From NCBI GenBank assembly GCA_026396455.1, contig JAPLWT010000011.1:1-20427 (forward strand): a stretch of DNA of 20,427 nt, in the 5' to 3' direction. The notes under the pieces are model-generated. The model was not told the DNA's origin. It worked only from the letters and a program-made list of their open reading frames with translations, and did not search any database. This document shows positions 13,850-20,427 of this stretch, piece by piece; the first letter of the stretch is position 1, and each line of letters begins with the position of its first letter. The stretch comes from Microcaldota archaeon (GTDB taxonomy: Archaea > Micrarchaeota > Micrarchaeia > Burarchaeales > Fermentimicrarchaeaceae). Made by a program: the position numbers and the translations under genes.

Positions 13850-15628
13850 ATGATAAGGCAGCCTATCGTAGTGGTGATGGGTCATGTAGACCACGGGAAG
13901 ACTTCCCTGCTAGACAAGATAAGGAAGACTTCTGTTGCAAAGAGGGAGAAGGGGAGCATAACGCAGCACATAGGGGCAAGCGAGGTGCCGACAGAGGTGA
14001 TAGTCAAGGCATGCAGCGCGATGATGGCCCTCATGCAGACAAAGCTGGAGATTCCCGGCCTGCTCTTCATAGACACGCCAGGCCACGAGGCATTCACAAA
14101 CCTGAGGGAGAGGGGAGGCAGCATCTCGGACATGGCTGTGCTTGTTCTGGATATCATGAAAGGGTTTGAGCCCCAGACGCTTGAGACAATTGAGATTCTG
14201 AGGGATTACAAGACTCCTTTCGTAATTGCAATGAACAAGATAGACTTGGTAGACGGCTGGGTTTCCCACCCCGACTCCTCATTTATGCAATCCTTCAACT
14301 CCCAGCCACAGCATGTGCAGCAGGAGCTTGAGAAGAGGCTCTACCAGTTTGTAGGAAGATTAAGCGAGCTGGGCTTCCAGTCAGAGAGGTTTGACAGGAT
14401 TTCGGATTTCACAAAACAGATCGCAATAGTGCCCATAAGCGCAAAGACGGGCGAAGGGGTCAATGAATTGCTCATGTTCATAGCGGGTTTATCGCAGAGG
14501 TTCCTCAAGACCAGGCTGCATCTTAAGGTGAAGGGGGAGGGAAGGGGGAGCATACTGGAAGTGAAGGATGAGACAGGGCTTGGGAAGACTGTTGACGCGA
14601 TATTCTATGACGGAGTAATCAGGAGAGGGGACACGATAGTGTTCGGGACTGTCAATGGAGCAAGGACTACGAAGGTCAGAGCGTTACTAAGACCCAAGCC
14701 ACTTGACGAGATGAGGGATCCAAAGGAGAAATTCCTGAATGTGGATGAAGTGCATGCTGCCGCCGGAGTGAAAATAGCAGCTCCTGGCTTGGAGGATGCA
14801 ATTGCAGGCTCGCCCATATTCGTTGCAGGCAAGTCTGATGAGGGGAAGCTGAAGGCAGAAGTGGACAAGGAGATAAAGGCAGTGCTCATCGAGAAGGGTG
14901 AAGAGGGAGTTATACTGAGAGCTGATACGCTGGGCTCTCTTGAAGCAATAACGAAGCTTCTGAAGGACGAGAAGGTGCCCGTCAGCAAGGCAGGCATAGG
15001 TGCTGTTGTGAAGAAGGATGTTGTTGATGCATCAGGGATAAGGAACCAGAACAGGTATTACGGCATAGTTCTCTCATTCAACGTTGATGTTCTTGAGGAT
15101 GCAGAGGAGGAGTCCAGGAGGACCGGGATAACAATAATGAAAGAGGGGATAATATACGCATTGCTCGACAACTACAAGAAATGGGTTGAGGAGGAAAGGG
15201 AATCGGAGCGCAGCCAGGCTTTCTCCTCGCTGACGCTGCCAGCCAGGCTGAAGGTTATGGCCGGCTGCTGCTTCAGGGCTTCCCACCCCGCAATATTCGG
15301 AGTGGATATAACCGCGGGAAGAATAAAGCCGGAGTATGAGCTGGTAAATGGGAAAGGAGTGTCTGTGGGGAAAATAAAGGCAATACAAAGCGAGAAGGAG
15401 AGCATAGCAGAGGCGAAGGAGGGGATGCAGGTTGCAATCTCAATGGATGAGCCCACTTTCGGAAGGCAGGTGAATGAGGGAGATGTGCTGTACTCCAATG
15501 TCCGAAGGGCGCATGCCAAGCTGCTGCTGAGCAAGTACAGGGAGTTCCTCAGCCCAACCGAGATTGAGCTGCTTGGCAAGATACGGGGCATTCTAGGTGA
15601 TACTTTTGCGGCATCCTCACGTGATTGA
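13850..15628 (+). CDS. infB: Translation initiation factor aIF5B (IF2 family GTPase)
   Basis: The 592-aa GTPase promotes joining of the ribosomal subunits after initiator tRNA has bound. G1 GHVDHGKTS is at 11-19, followed by switch I SITQHIGAS, G3 DTPGHEAF, G4 NKID and an SAKTGEG G5. Domains II to IV follow, with ILRADTLGSLEAITKLL and PARLKVMAGCCFRASHPAIFGVDI typical of aIF5B. Length matches archaeal members (about 590-600), with no intein. ATG at 13850 is preferred to GTG at 13841, because GGTG at 13840-13843 is six bases upstream and looks like the Shine-Dalgarno. The genes for eS6 and aIF2-gamma follow, forming an initiation cluster. Confidence 0.97.
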   Translation: MIRQPIVVVMGHVDHGKTSLLDKIRKTSVAKREKGSITQHIGASEVPTEVIVKACSAMMALMQTKLEIPGLLFIDTPGHEAFTNLRERGGSISDMAVLVLDIMKGFEPQTLETIEILRDYKTPFVIAMNKIDLVDGWVSHPDSSFMQSFNSQPQHVQQELEKRLYQFVGRLSELGFQSERFDRISDFTKQIAIVPISAKTGEGVNELLMFIAGLSQRFLKTRLHLKVKGEGRGSILEVKDETGLGKTVDAIFYDGVIRRGDTIVFGTVNGARTTKVRALLRPKPLDEMRDPKEKFLNVDEVHAAAGVKIAAPGLEDAIAGSPIFVAGKSDEGKLKAEVDKEIKAVLIEKGEEGVILRADTLGSLEAITKLLKDEKVPVSKAGIGAVVKKDVVDASGIRNQNRYYGIVLSFNVDVLEDAEEESRRTGITIMKEGIIYALLDNYKKWVEEERESERSQAFSSLTLPARLKVMAGCCFRASHPAIFGVDITAGRIKPEYELVNGKGVSVGKIKAIQSEKESIAEAKEGMQVAISMDEPTFGRQVNEGDVLYSNVRRAHAKLLLSKYREFLSPTEIELLGKIRGILGDTFAASSRD

Positions 15629-15667
15629 CATGCGGACAAAGACACAGGATTATAAAGATTAATAACG

Positions 15668-15677
15668 ATATTTATAT
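15668..15677 (+). promoter_or_regulatory. TATA box for eS6-aIF2-gamma
   Basis: ATATTTATAT lies about 41 nt before the ATG at 15714. Transcription start near 15700 would just include the GAGGAGGT ribosome binding site. Confidence 0.5.
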
Positions 15678-15699
15678 CCCAAATTTTAGACATACTAAA

Positions 15700-15707
15700 G
15701 AGGAGGT
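15700..15707 (+). promoter_or_regulatory. Shine-Dalgarno of eS6
   Basis: GAGGAGGT with six bases to the ATG is the closest match to a full anti-Shine-Dalgarno complement in the window. Confidence 0.8.
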
Positions 15708-15713
15708 ATAACG

Positions 15714-16106
15714 ATGAAAGTTGTCATTTCAGACCCGAAAACTGGAAAGAGCTACCAGACAGAGATAAGCAAGGACAAGGAAGCTTCCCTTGTTGGCTTG
15801 AAGCTTGGAGACCCGCTTGACGGAGGAGCTGTCGGCGCAGCAGGCTACAAGCTGAAGATAACTGGAGGAAGCGACAAGGATGGCCTCCCCATGAGGCGCG
15901 ATTTGAAAGGGGGGAGAAAGGCAAGGCTGCTGCTCTCTGGCGGAATCGGCTTCAGGGCGGAGAGGAAGGGTGAGAGAAGGAAGAAGAGCGTGAGGGGCAG
16001 CCTCGTCACGGACCAGATAGTCCAGCTTAACACAGTGATGGTTGAAGCAGGTGAGAAGAAGCTCGAGGAGCTGTTCCCGCCGAAGCCAAAGGAAGAGAAG
16101 AAGTGA
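15714..16106 (+). CDS. rps6e: Small subunit ribosomal protein eS6
   Basis: The 130-aa archaeal-eukaryal ribosomal protein has a conserved core, GYKLKITGGSDKDGLPMRRDLKG, and RRKKSVRGSLVTDQIVQLN, both diagnostic of S6e. The basic tail PPKPKEEKK ends the protein, and the length is usual for archaea (about 125-135). The gene has a strong Shine-Dalgarno and its own TATA box. It is followed by aIF2-gamma after 11 nt, an order seen in many archaea, so initiation factor and ribosomal protein are made from one mRNA. Confidence 0.96.
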   Translation: MKVVISDPKTGKSYQTEISKDKEASLVGLKLGDPLDGGAVGAAGYKLKITGGSDKDGLPMRRDLKGGRKARLLLSGGIGFRAERKGERRKKSVRGSLVTDQIVQLNTVMVEAGEKKLEELFPPKPKEEKK

Positions 16107-16117
16107 GCGGTGGTTGA

Positions 16118-17326
16118 TTGGGTCAGGCTGAAGTCAACATAGGTCTTCTTGGTCATGTGGAACATGGCAAAACATCCGTTGTAAGATGCTTGACGGGAGT
16201 TTGGACCCTGGTTCACAGCGAGGAGAAGAGGAGGGGCATAACGATAAAACTCGGTTATGCTGACGCTGTTTTCAGGAAATGCCCCAAATGCCCGGAGCCC
16301 GAGGCATTCACCATTGAGGAGAAATGCCCGAAATGCGGTGCCGAATCCGAGCTTCTCAGGAGGGTTTCTTTCCTTGATGCGCCAGGCCACGAGACGCTCA
16401 TGGCAACTGCAATTGCAGCTTCAACAATCATAGATGGCGCCATACTCGTCATAGCCGCAAACGAGGAGTGCCCCCAGCCGCAGACGCTCGAGCATATGAT
16501 GATTCTCGACATTCTCGGAGTGAAGAACATAGTCATAGTGCAGAACAAGGTAGACCTGGTAGACAAGGCAAAAGCAAAGGCGAATTACGAGCAGATAACG
16601 AGCTTTGTGAAGGGGACAATCGCGGAGAAGGCACCCATAGTCCCTTTCGTTGCCAACTACTGCCTCAACATGGACGTGCTGATCGGGGAGATACAGAAGC
16701 ACATTCCAACTCCAAAAAGGAATCTGGAGGCATCGCCCAGGATGTACATAGCGCGCTCATTTGACGTGAACAGGCCGGGTACCGAGATAAACAAGCTTGT
16801 TGGGGGGGTTGTGGGAGGTTCCCTCATACAGGGAGAGCTGAAGTGCGATGACGAAATTGAGATACGGCCTGGAGTTTCGAAAGGGGAGAAGGACAAGGAA
16901 GTCTACGAGGCTATAACCTCCAAAGTTACCGCTCTCAGTGCAGGGAAGGAGAGGCTGGGGAGCGCAGTTCCCGGTGGGCTCATGGCAGTTGGCACAAGGC
17001 TTGACCCATCACTTACAAAGGCGGATACGCTTGTGGGCAACATCCTTGGGAAGACTGGAACCCTGCCTGAGACTAGCAATGTCATCGAGATTGAATTCCA
17101 CATCCTCAAGAGGCCGGACATGGAGAACCCGCCCTTCAAGCTTAACGAGCCTCTCGTGCTGGGAATCGGCACCTCAACTTCGGTGGGATTCGTTCAGAAG
17201 ATAAAGAAGAACGTGATGACCGTGGCCTTGAAGAGACCCGTGTGCGCTGAAAAGAAAGGCAAAATAGCCATAAGCAGAAAGGTAGGCCAGCGATGGAGAC
17301 TGTGTGGGTTTGGGGTTCTTCAGTAA
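16118..17326 (+). CDS. eif2g: Translation initiation factor aIF2 subunit gamma
   Basis: The 402-aa GTPase core of aIF2 carries Met-tRNAi to the small subunit. G1 GHVEHGKTS is at 12-20, DAPGH at 87-91 and NKVDL at 143-147. The zinc knuckle typical of aIF2-gamma is present as CPKC (55-58) and CPKC (70-73). Domains II and III follow, with RSFDVNRPGTEINKLVGGVVGGSL. The start is TTG at 16118: GGTG at 16109-16112 is five bases upstream, and the translated MGQAEVNIGLLGHV fits the family N-terminus. Weak initiation from TTG may lower its output relative to eS6. The 3' end overlaps the convergent phosphoesterase gene by 7 bp. Confidence 0.97.
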   Translation: MGQAEVNIGLLGHVEHGKTSVVRCLTGVWTLVHSEEKRRGITIKLGYADAVFRKCPKCPEPEAFTIEEKCPKCGAESELLRRVSFLDAPGHETLMATAIAASTIIDGAILVIAANEECPQPQTLEHMMILDILGVKNIVIVQNKVDLVDKAKAKANYEQITSFVKGTIAEKAPIVPFVANYCLNMDVLIGEIQKHIPTPKRNLEASPRMYIARSFDVNRPGTEINKLVGGVVGGSLIQGELKCDDEIEIRPGVSKGEKDKEVYEAITSKVTALSAGKERLGSAVPGGLMAVGTRLDPSLTKADTLVGNILGKTGTLPETSNVIEIEFHILKRPDMENPPFKLNEPLVLGIGTSTSVGFVQKIKKNVMTVALKRPVCAEKKGKIAISRKVGQRWRLCGFGVLQ

Positions 17327-17973
17327 GAAGTAGCTAGTTTGATGATTCTCGTAGCAACAGTATTTCCAAGTTCTATCTCAACTGCCTTTCCCTCCATTGC
17401 AGGCGGCACCTTGACAACCTTCGTGTTCCCAATCATCACTTCACCACTCGCCTCGTGGATATGCCCGCATATGTCCATGAACGGCTTCTTTTCCTCAATG
17501 ATTCTCCTTATTGACTTGCTGCCTGCGATCACGCCGGCAGATGTTTTGTCAACACCCGAATCATAAGGAGGGGAATGGGTGACAAGAATTGTTTTCGAAT
17601 TCATCCTAAACCTGCTCAGCTCATCATAGATCTGCCTTTCATCATACTCGATTAGAGTTCCGAAAGGAGTTGGGCTGCTGCCGCCAAACCCCACAAAATT
17701 CCATTCCCCCACCTCCACTTTGCTCAGATGGAAGAAAAATCCGTTTCTTTCCAGCAAGTCAATAACCTGCTGTGTGTCCATGTTCCCGTGTATCGCCAGG
17801 ACTTTCTCCCCTCTCAGCACATCGAGCAAGCCCTCCGCGTATGAGAGAGGTCCTCTCTGCGTTATATCGCCCGCAATTATGACCAGGTCAAATCTCTCCT
17901 TGTCAAGCAGGTTCTTCAGGCCTTCCAGTACTGTCCCCTCACTGTGCAAGTCAGAAAGAGCAAGTATCCTCAT
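17320..17973 (-). CDS. Calcineurin-like metallophosphoesterase
   Basis: The 217-aa product has the full two-metal motif set: DLH (8-10), GDI (35-37), GNMD (63-66), THSPPYDSGVD and CGHIHEA. These are the metal ligands and the phosphate-binding His of the family. Members hydrolyse phosphomonoesters or diesters, and the natural substrate is unknown. A small-molecule or RNA 2',3'-cyclic phosphate role is possible. No signal peptide is present, so it is cytoplasmic. The ATG lies 2 nt after the nop5 stop, so it is co-translated with Nop5. The 3' end overlaps aIF2-gamma convergently by 7 bp. Confidence 0.9.
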   Translation of the reverse strand: MRILALSDLHSEGTVLEGLKNLLDKERFDLVIIAGDITQRGPLSYAEGLLDVLRGEKVLAIHGNMDTQQVIDLLERNGFFFHLSKVEVGEWNFVGFGGSSPTPFGTLIEYDERQIYDELSRFRMNSKTILVTHSPPYDSGVDKTSAGVIAGSKSIRRIIEEKKPFMDICGHIHEASGEVMIGNTKVVKVPPAMEGKAVEIELGNTVATRIIKLATSY

Positions 17974-17975
17974 TC

Positions 17976-18752
17976 CTATCCCTTTCTTATCTCTTCCATC
18001 CTTCTGTCCAAGTCTACCTTAAGCCTATCCGCAATGAAGTTCTTCGAGTAGAAGTCTGCCTTGAGGGCAATTGCTATCTTTGTCGAGAGCAGCCTTGCTA
18101 TCTTCCCCCTTTCCTTCTTTGGTGCGGAGTTCACCCATGGGTGCTGGAAGAGAAGGCCGTGCTTTGGTGGTCTCGTGTGATTCCTCAAGTGCTTGAAAAG
18201 AGCCTTCTCAGCCCCCAGCACCTGAATTGTGCTTGCAGGCATATTCGCAAGCCTCTTCAGACTTCCGGCATGTGCGATGAGCTTCGCAGCAAGCGGAGCC
18301 TCAATGAGATAACAGAGGTTGGGGCAGAGTTCCTTCGCAAACCCGATTTCGTACTTCTCAAATGAGCTTCTCATTGACTGCATATTCAGAATTTCTTTTG
18401 CAAGCTTTCTTATCTCGCCCAAATCATTATCGCCCAAATCAACTCCCATGCTCCTCCCAGCTTTCTCGGCAATGACGTTTGCGCTATCCGCGCCAACTAT
18501 CCCGGAAAGCTCCTCCCTGTTAATACTCTTCCTATTAATTCTAAGCACAAGCTCGCAGTATTTCTCGGGCTCCTTCACCCTGAGTTCTGGAAAATAAATT
18601 CCGTACCACTCCTGCAGCCTTTCGAAAAGCAGGTTGCTCGTCTTGTCTATCTCGTCTATAGCATTGACGCACTGAATGAGCTGCCTGTCCTTTTCAAGAT
18701 AAGCTTCCTTCACTCCTGCTCGAGCTTTCTCAAGAAATTCTTCCCGTCCCAT
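17976..18752 (-). CDS. nop5: Nop5/Nop56-type box C/D RNP core protein, short form
   Basis: The 258-aa product scaffolds the C/D sRNP that guides 2'-O-methylation of rRNA and tRNA. The coiled-coil entry (LIQCVNAIDEIDKTSNLLFERLQEWYGIYFPEL) and the Nop domain signature (STIQVLGAEKALFKHLRNHTRPPKHGLLFQHPWV) are clear. Only about 25 residues precede the coiled coil, so the N-terminal domain that contacts fibrillarin in longer homologues is absent or vestigial. The lysine-rich C-terminal tail is also missing. ATG at 18752 has AGGTGAT directly before it. An upstream TTG at 18782 in the same frame lies in the promoter and is rejected. Fibrillarin, the usual neighbour, is replaced here by a phosphoesterase gene. 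Confidence 0.92.
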   Translation of the reverse strand: MGREEFLEKARAGVKEAYLEKDRQLIQCVNAIDEIDKTSNLLFERLQEWYGIYFPELRVKEPEKYCELVLRINRKSINREELSGIVGADSANVIAEKAGRSMGVDLGDNDLGEIRKLAKEILNMQSMRSSFEKYEIGFAKELCPNLCYLIEAPLAAKLIAHAGSLKRLANMPASTIQVLGAEKALFKHLRNHTRPPKHGLLFQHPWVNSAPKKERGKIARLLSTKIAIALKADFYSKNFIADRLKVDLDRRMEEIRKG

Positions 18753-18768
18753 CAAATCACCTGGAGAA

Positions 18769-18792
18769 TATTTAAATGCCAATATTTATCTA
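18769..18792. promoter_or_regulatory. Shared bidirectional promoter region of nop5 and glyS
   Basis: Two AT-rich elements lie side by side: ATATTTAAAT (about 18769-18778) and AATATTTATC (18781-18790). The second reads as a TATA box both ways. It is about 34 nt from the nop5 ATG and about 40 nt from the glyS ATG. Which box serves which gene cannot be assigned from sequence alone. Confidence 0.45.
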
Positions 18793-18824
18793 TTTTCTCA
18801 TCTCTAATCAATCCGGATGATTGC

Positions 18825-20324
18825 ATGATGCAGAAAGTGATGGAAATAGCGCTCAAGCGCTCCATAATAATTCCTTCCAATGAGCTCTACTCGCCTATAG
18901 GAGGGTTCTATGACTACGGGCCTGTGGGAAAGGCTTTGAAGAGGAAGATTGAGGACTGCTGGAGGGACCTCTTCCTCAGGAGGGAGGGGAACTTTGAAAT
19001 AGAAACCGTTTATATCCTGCCGGAGGCTGTTCTCAAGGCATCAGGGCATCTCTCCTGCTTCGGTGACCCCGTGGTAGGCTGCTCAAAATGCGGGAAGAAG
19101 TTCAGAGCAGACCACCTGCTTGAGGAGAAGGCGAATTTCACGTGCGGGGGAATGAAGCCCGAGCAGCTCACAAAGGAGATGAAGGAAAAGAAAATCGTGT
19201 GCCCGGAGTGCGGAGGTCCCCTTGGGGATGTGGGCTGGTTCAACCTCATGTTCAAGACAAACATAGGTCCTATGGAGGAGACTACGGGCTACGTAAGGCC
19301 TGAGACGGCGCAGGGAATATTCCTCGATTTCCAAAGGGTGTTCAGGAGCCATGGGTCAAAGCTGCCCATGGGAATAGCCCAGATCGGGAAATCCTTCAGG
19401 AACGAGATATCCCCGAGGCAGGGGCTCGTGAGGCTGAGGGAGTTCAGCCAGATGGAGCTTGAGTATTTCTTCAACCCCAGCTCACCAACTCACCGGAGAT
19501 TCAAGGTGGTTGAGAACGAGAAGTTCAGGTTATACACAAGGGAGGAGCAGAAGAAGGGAAGCGAGAAGTGCATAGAGCTCACTGCAAAGGAGGCTGTCGA
19601 GAGGAAGCTCGTCCCAAACGAGATAATGGCGTATTTCATGGCAAGGGAGATGCAGTTCTACATGAAACTGAGAATACCGTATGATGCGCTGCGTTTCAGG
19701 CACATGCTTCCTGAGGAGACCCCACACTACTCTGGAGGGAATGTGGACCTGGAAGTGAAAACATCCGTTGGGTGGGTCGAGGTCATAGGCAATGCCTACA
19801 GGACAGATTACGACCTGAAGAGCCATTCGCAGTCAAGCGGCAAGGATCTGTCTGTTCTGCTCGAGGATGGGAGCAGGGTCATACCCCACGTGGTTGAGCC
19901 GAGCTTTGGAGTTGACAGGACCATAATGTGCATGCTCGAGTACTGCTATAAAGAGGGGGGCGGTGCCGAAAGAAGGGATTGGGAATGGTTCGACTTCCCG
20001 GCGTTCATCTCACCTTTTGAAGTTGCTGTGCTTCCTCTCATGAAGAAGGATGGGCTGAGCGAGAGAGCATCCGAAATCGCAGGCTCACTCAGGGAAAAAG
20101 GCTTTGATGTAATCTATGATGAAACAGGGAGCATAGGCAAGAGATATGCAAGGGCGGATGAGATAGGGGTGCCCTACTGCCTGACAGTGGATTATGATAC
20201 CCTGAAGGACGGAACTGTCACAATACGCTTCAGAAATGATGGCAAGCAGAAGAGGGAGGATTCGAAGACTCTCCCGGAAAAGTTGCACTCCCTCCTAGAA
20301 GGTAATGTAGTATGCCTGCCATAA
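18825..20324 (+). CDS. glyS: Glycyl-tRNA synthetase, alpha2 (archaeal/eukaryal) type
   Basis: The 499-aa class II enzyme charges tRNA-Gly. The N-terminal IALKRSIIIPSNELYSPIGGFYDYGPVG is typical. A zinc-ribbon-like insertion has cysteines at 86, 89, 107, 126 and 129. Motif 2 (FRNEISPRQGLVRLREF, 191-207) and motif 3 (EPSFGVDRTIM) carry the catalytic residues, and the C-terminal anticodon-binding domain starts near FEVAVLPLMKKDG. The length is slightly short for archaeal GlyRS but complete. ATG at 18825 and 18828 are adjacent; GGATGA lies upstream of both. The last codons overlap the next gene by 13 nt. Confidence 0.97.
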   Translation: MMQKVMEIALKRSIIIPSNELYSPIGGFYDYGPVGKALKRKIEDCWRDLFLRREGNFEIETVYILPEAVLKASGHLSCFGDPVVGCSKCGKKFRADHLLEEKANFTCGGMKPEQLTKEMKEKKIVCPECGGPLGDVGWFNLMFKTNIGPMEETTGYVRPETAQGIFLDFQRVFRSHGSKLPMGIAQIGKSFRNEISPRQGLVRLREFSQMELEYFFNPSSPTHRRFKVVENEKFRLYTREEQKKGSEKCIELTAKEAVERKLVPNEIMAYFMAREMQFYMKLRIPYDALRFRHMLPEETPHYSGGNVDLEVKTSVGWVEVIGNAYRTDYDLKSHSQSSGKDLSVLLEDGSRVIPHVVEPSFGVDRTIMCMLEYCYKEGGGAERRDWEWFDFPAFISPFEVAVLPLMKKDGLSERASEIAGSLREKGFDVIYDETGSIGKRYARADEIGVPYCLTVDYDTLKDGTVTIRFRNDGKQKREDSKTLPEKLHSLLEGNVVCLP

Positions 20325-20427
20325 CAATTCCAGTAAGCTGTTTCAGCCTTGAACATACGATGCTCAGCGGGCAGCCCCCGTTTTTCCTCATGAGCTACGA
20401 AAAGGGAGCAGCACGTTTTCCGGTTGA
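20312..20427 (+). CDS. Probable DNA glycosylase (OGG/AlkA superfamily), N-terminal fragment at window edge
   Basis: A frame opens with ATG at 20312 and stays open for 38 codons to the right edge. The segment CFSLEHTMLSGQPPFF resembles the N-terminal strand and the SGQ(x)F motif of OGG1-type 8-oxoguanine glycosylases and archaeal AlkA-like enzymes, which excise damaged bases. The helix-hairpin-helix and catalytic Lys/Asp would lie beyond the window, so the call rests on one motif. The start lies within the last codons of glyS (13-nt overlap), with AAGGT a few bases upstream. This implies translational coupling. Confidence 0.45.
   Translation, partial: MPAITIPVSCFSLEHTMLSGQPPFFLMSYEKGAARFPV

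Noticed and set aside
15172..16390. Minus-strand open frames of 173 and 181 codons opposite aIF5B, eS6 and aIF2-gamma
   Set aside because: They lie antisense to strongly conserved genes, with no family resemblance, ribosome binding site or promoter.
18753..18782. TTG at 18782 as nop5 start
   Set aside because: The extra ten codons overlap the TATA-like region, and AGGTGAT directly precedes the ATG at 18752.
1..20427. CRISPR arrays, rRNA genes, attachment sites or replication origin
   Set aside because: I saw no regularly spaced direct repeats, no rRNA-like segments and no origin-like repeat clusters on either strand. The tRNAs are not flanked by repeated 3' tRNA fragments that would mark an integrated element, as far as can be judged by eye.

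Overview
This window is archaeal chromosomal DNA. It encodes aEF1A, aIF5B, aIF2-gamma, eS6, uS10, Nop5, an archaeal-type LeuRS, an alpha2-type GlyRS and Trm5. TATA-like boxes lie roughly 22-33 nt upstream of start codons or tRNA 5' ends. The compact layout, moderate GC and unusually short Nop5 would fit a small-genome (DPANN-like) archaeon, but nothing here fixes the phylum.

Layout. 1-1160 (minus): an IS1341-type insertion element with a TnpB gene that runs off the left edge. It abuts, and apparently truncates, a stand-alone asparagine-synthase-like gene (1151-1906). Upstream of that, on the same strand, are a small helical-repeat ORF and tRNA-Arg(CCT). 2438-5062 (plus): a B-box zinc-finger membrane protein, then aEF1A and uS10. 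5123-9994 (plus): tRNA-Ser(TGA), a histone-deacetylase-family protein, leuS and trm5. 10024-10503 (minus): an orphan gene with foreign-looking codon use. 10638-12976: scpA (plus), a HEAT-like gene (minus), scpB (plus) and a small membrane protein (plus). 13038-17326 (plus): pyrF, aIF5B, eS6 and aIF2-gamma. 17320-18752 (minus): Nop5 followed by a metallophosphoesterase. 18825-20427 (plus): glyS and the first 38 codons of a probable DNA glycosylase.

Most of the window is translation machinery: initiation (aIF5B, aIF2-gamma, eS6), elongation (aEF1A, uS10), tRNA charging (LeuRS, GlyRS), tRNA methylation (Trm5), two tRNAs and the box C/D RNP core protein Nop5. Chromosome condensation (ScpA, ScpB) and pyrimidine synthesis (PyrF) are mixed in. 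No stretch longer than about 300 bases lacks a gene.

I see no obviously new multi-gene system. The most useful patterns are these: (1) an in-frame GTG lies exactly 9 nt upstream of the likely ATG in five genes and looks like part of a GGTG(AT) Shine-Dalgarno, not a start codon; (2) two protein genes begin about 8-16 nt after a tRNA 3' end, so tRNA processing could create near-leaderless mRNAs; (3) perfect dyads lie in front of uS10 and pyrF; (4) the TnpB element has broken an asparagine-synthase-like gene; (5) Nop5 lacks the N-terminal domain present in longer homologues; (6) the orphan gene at 10024-10503 has atypical codon use.
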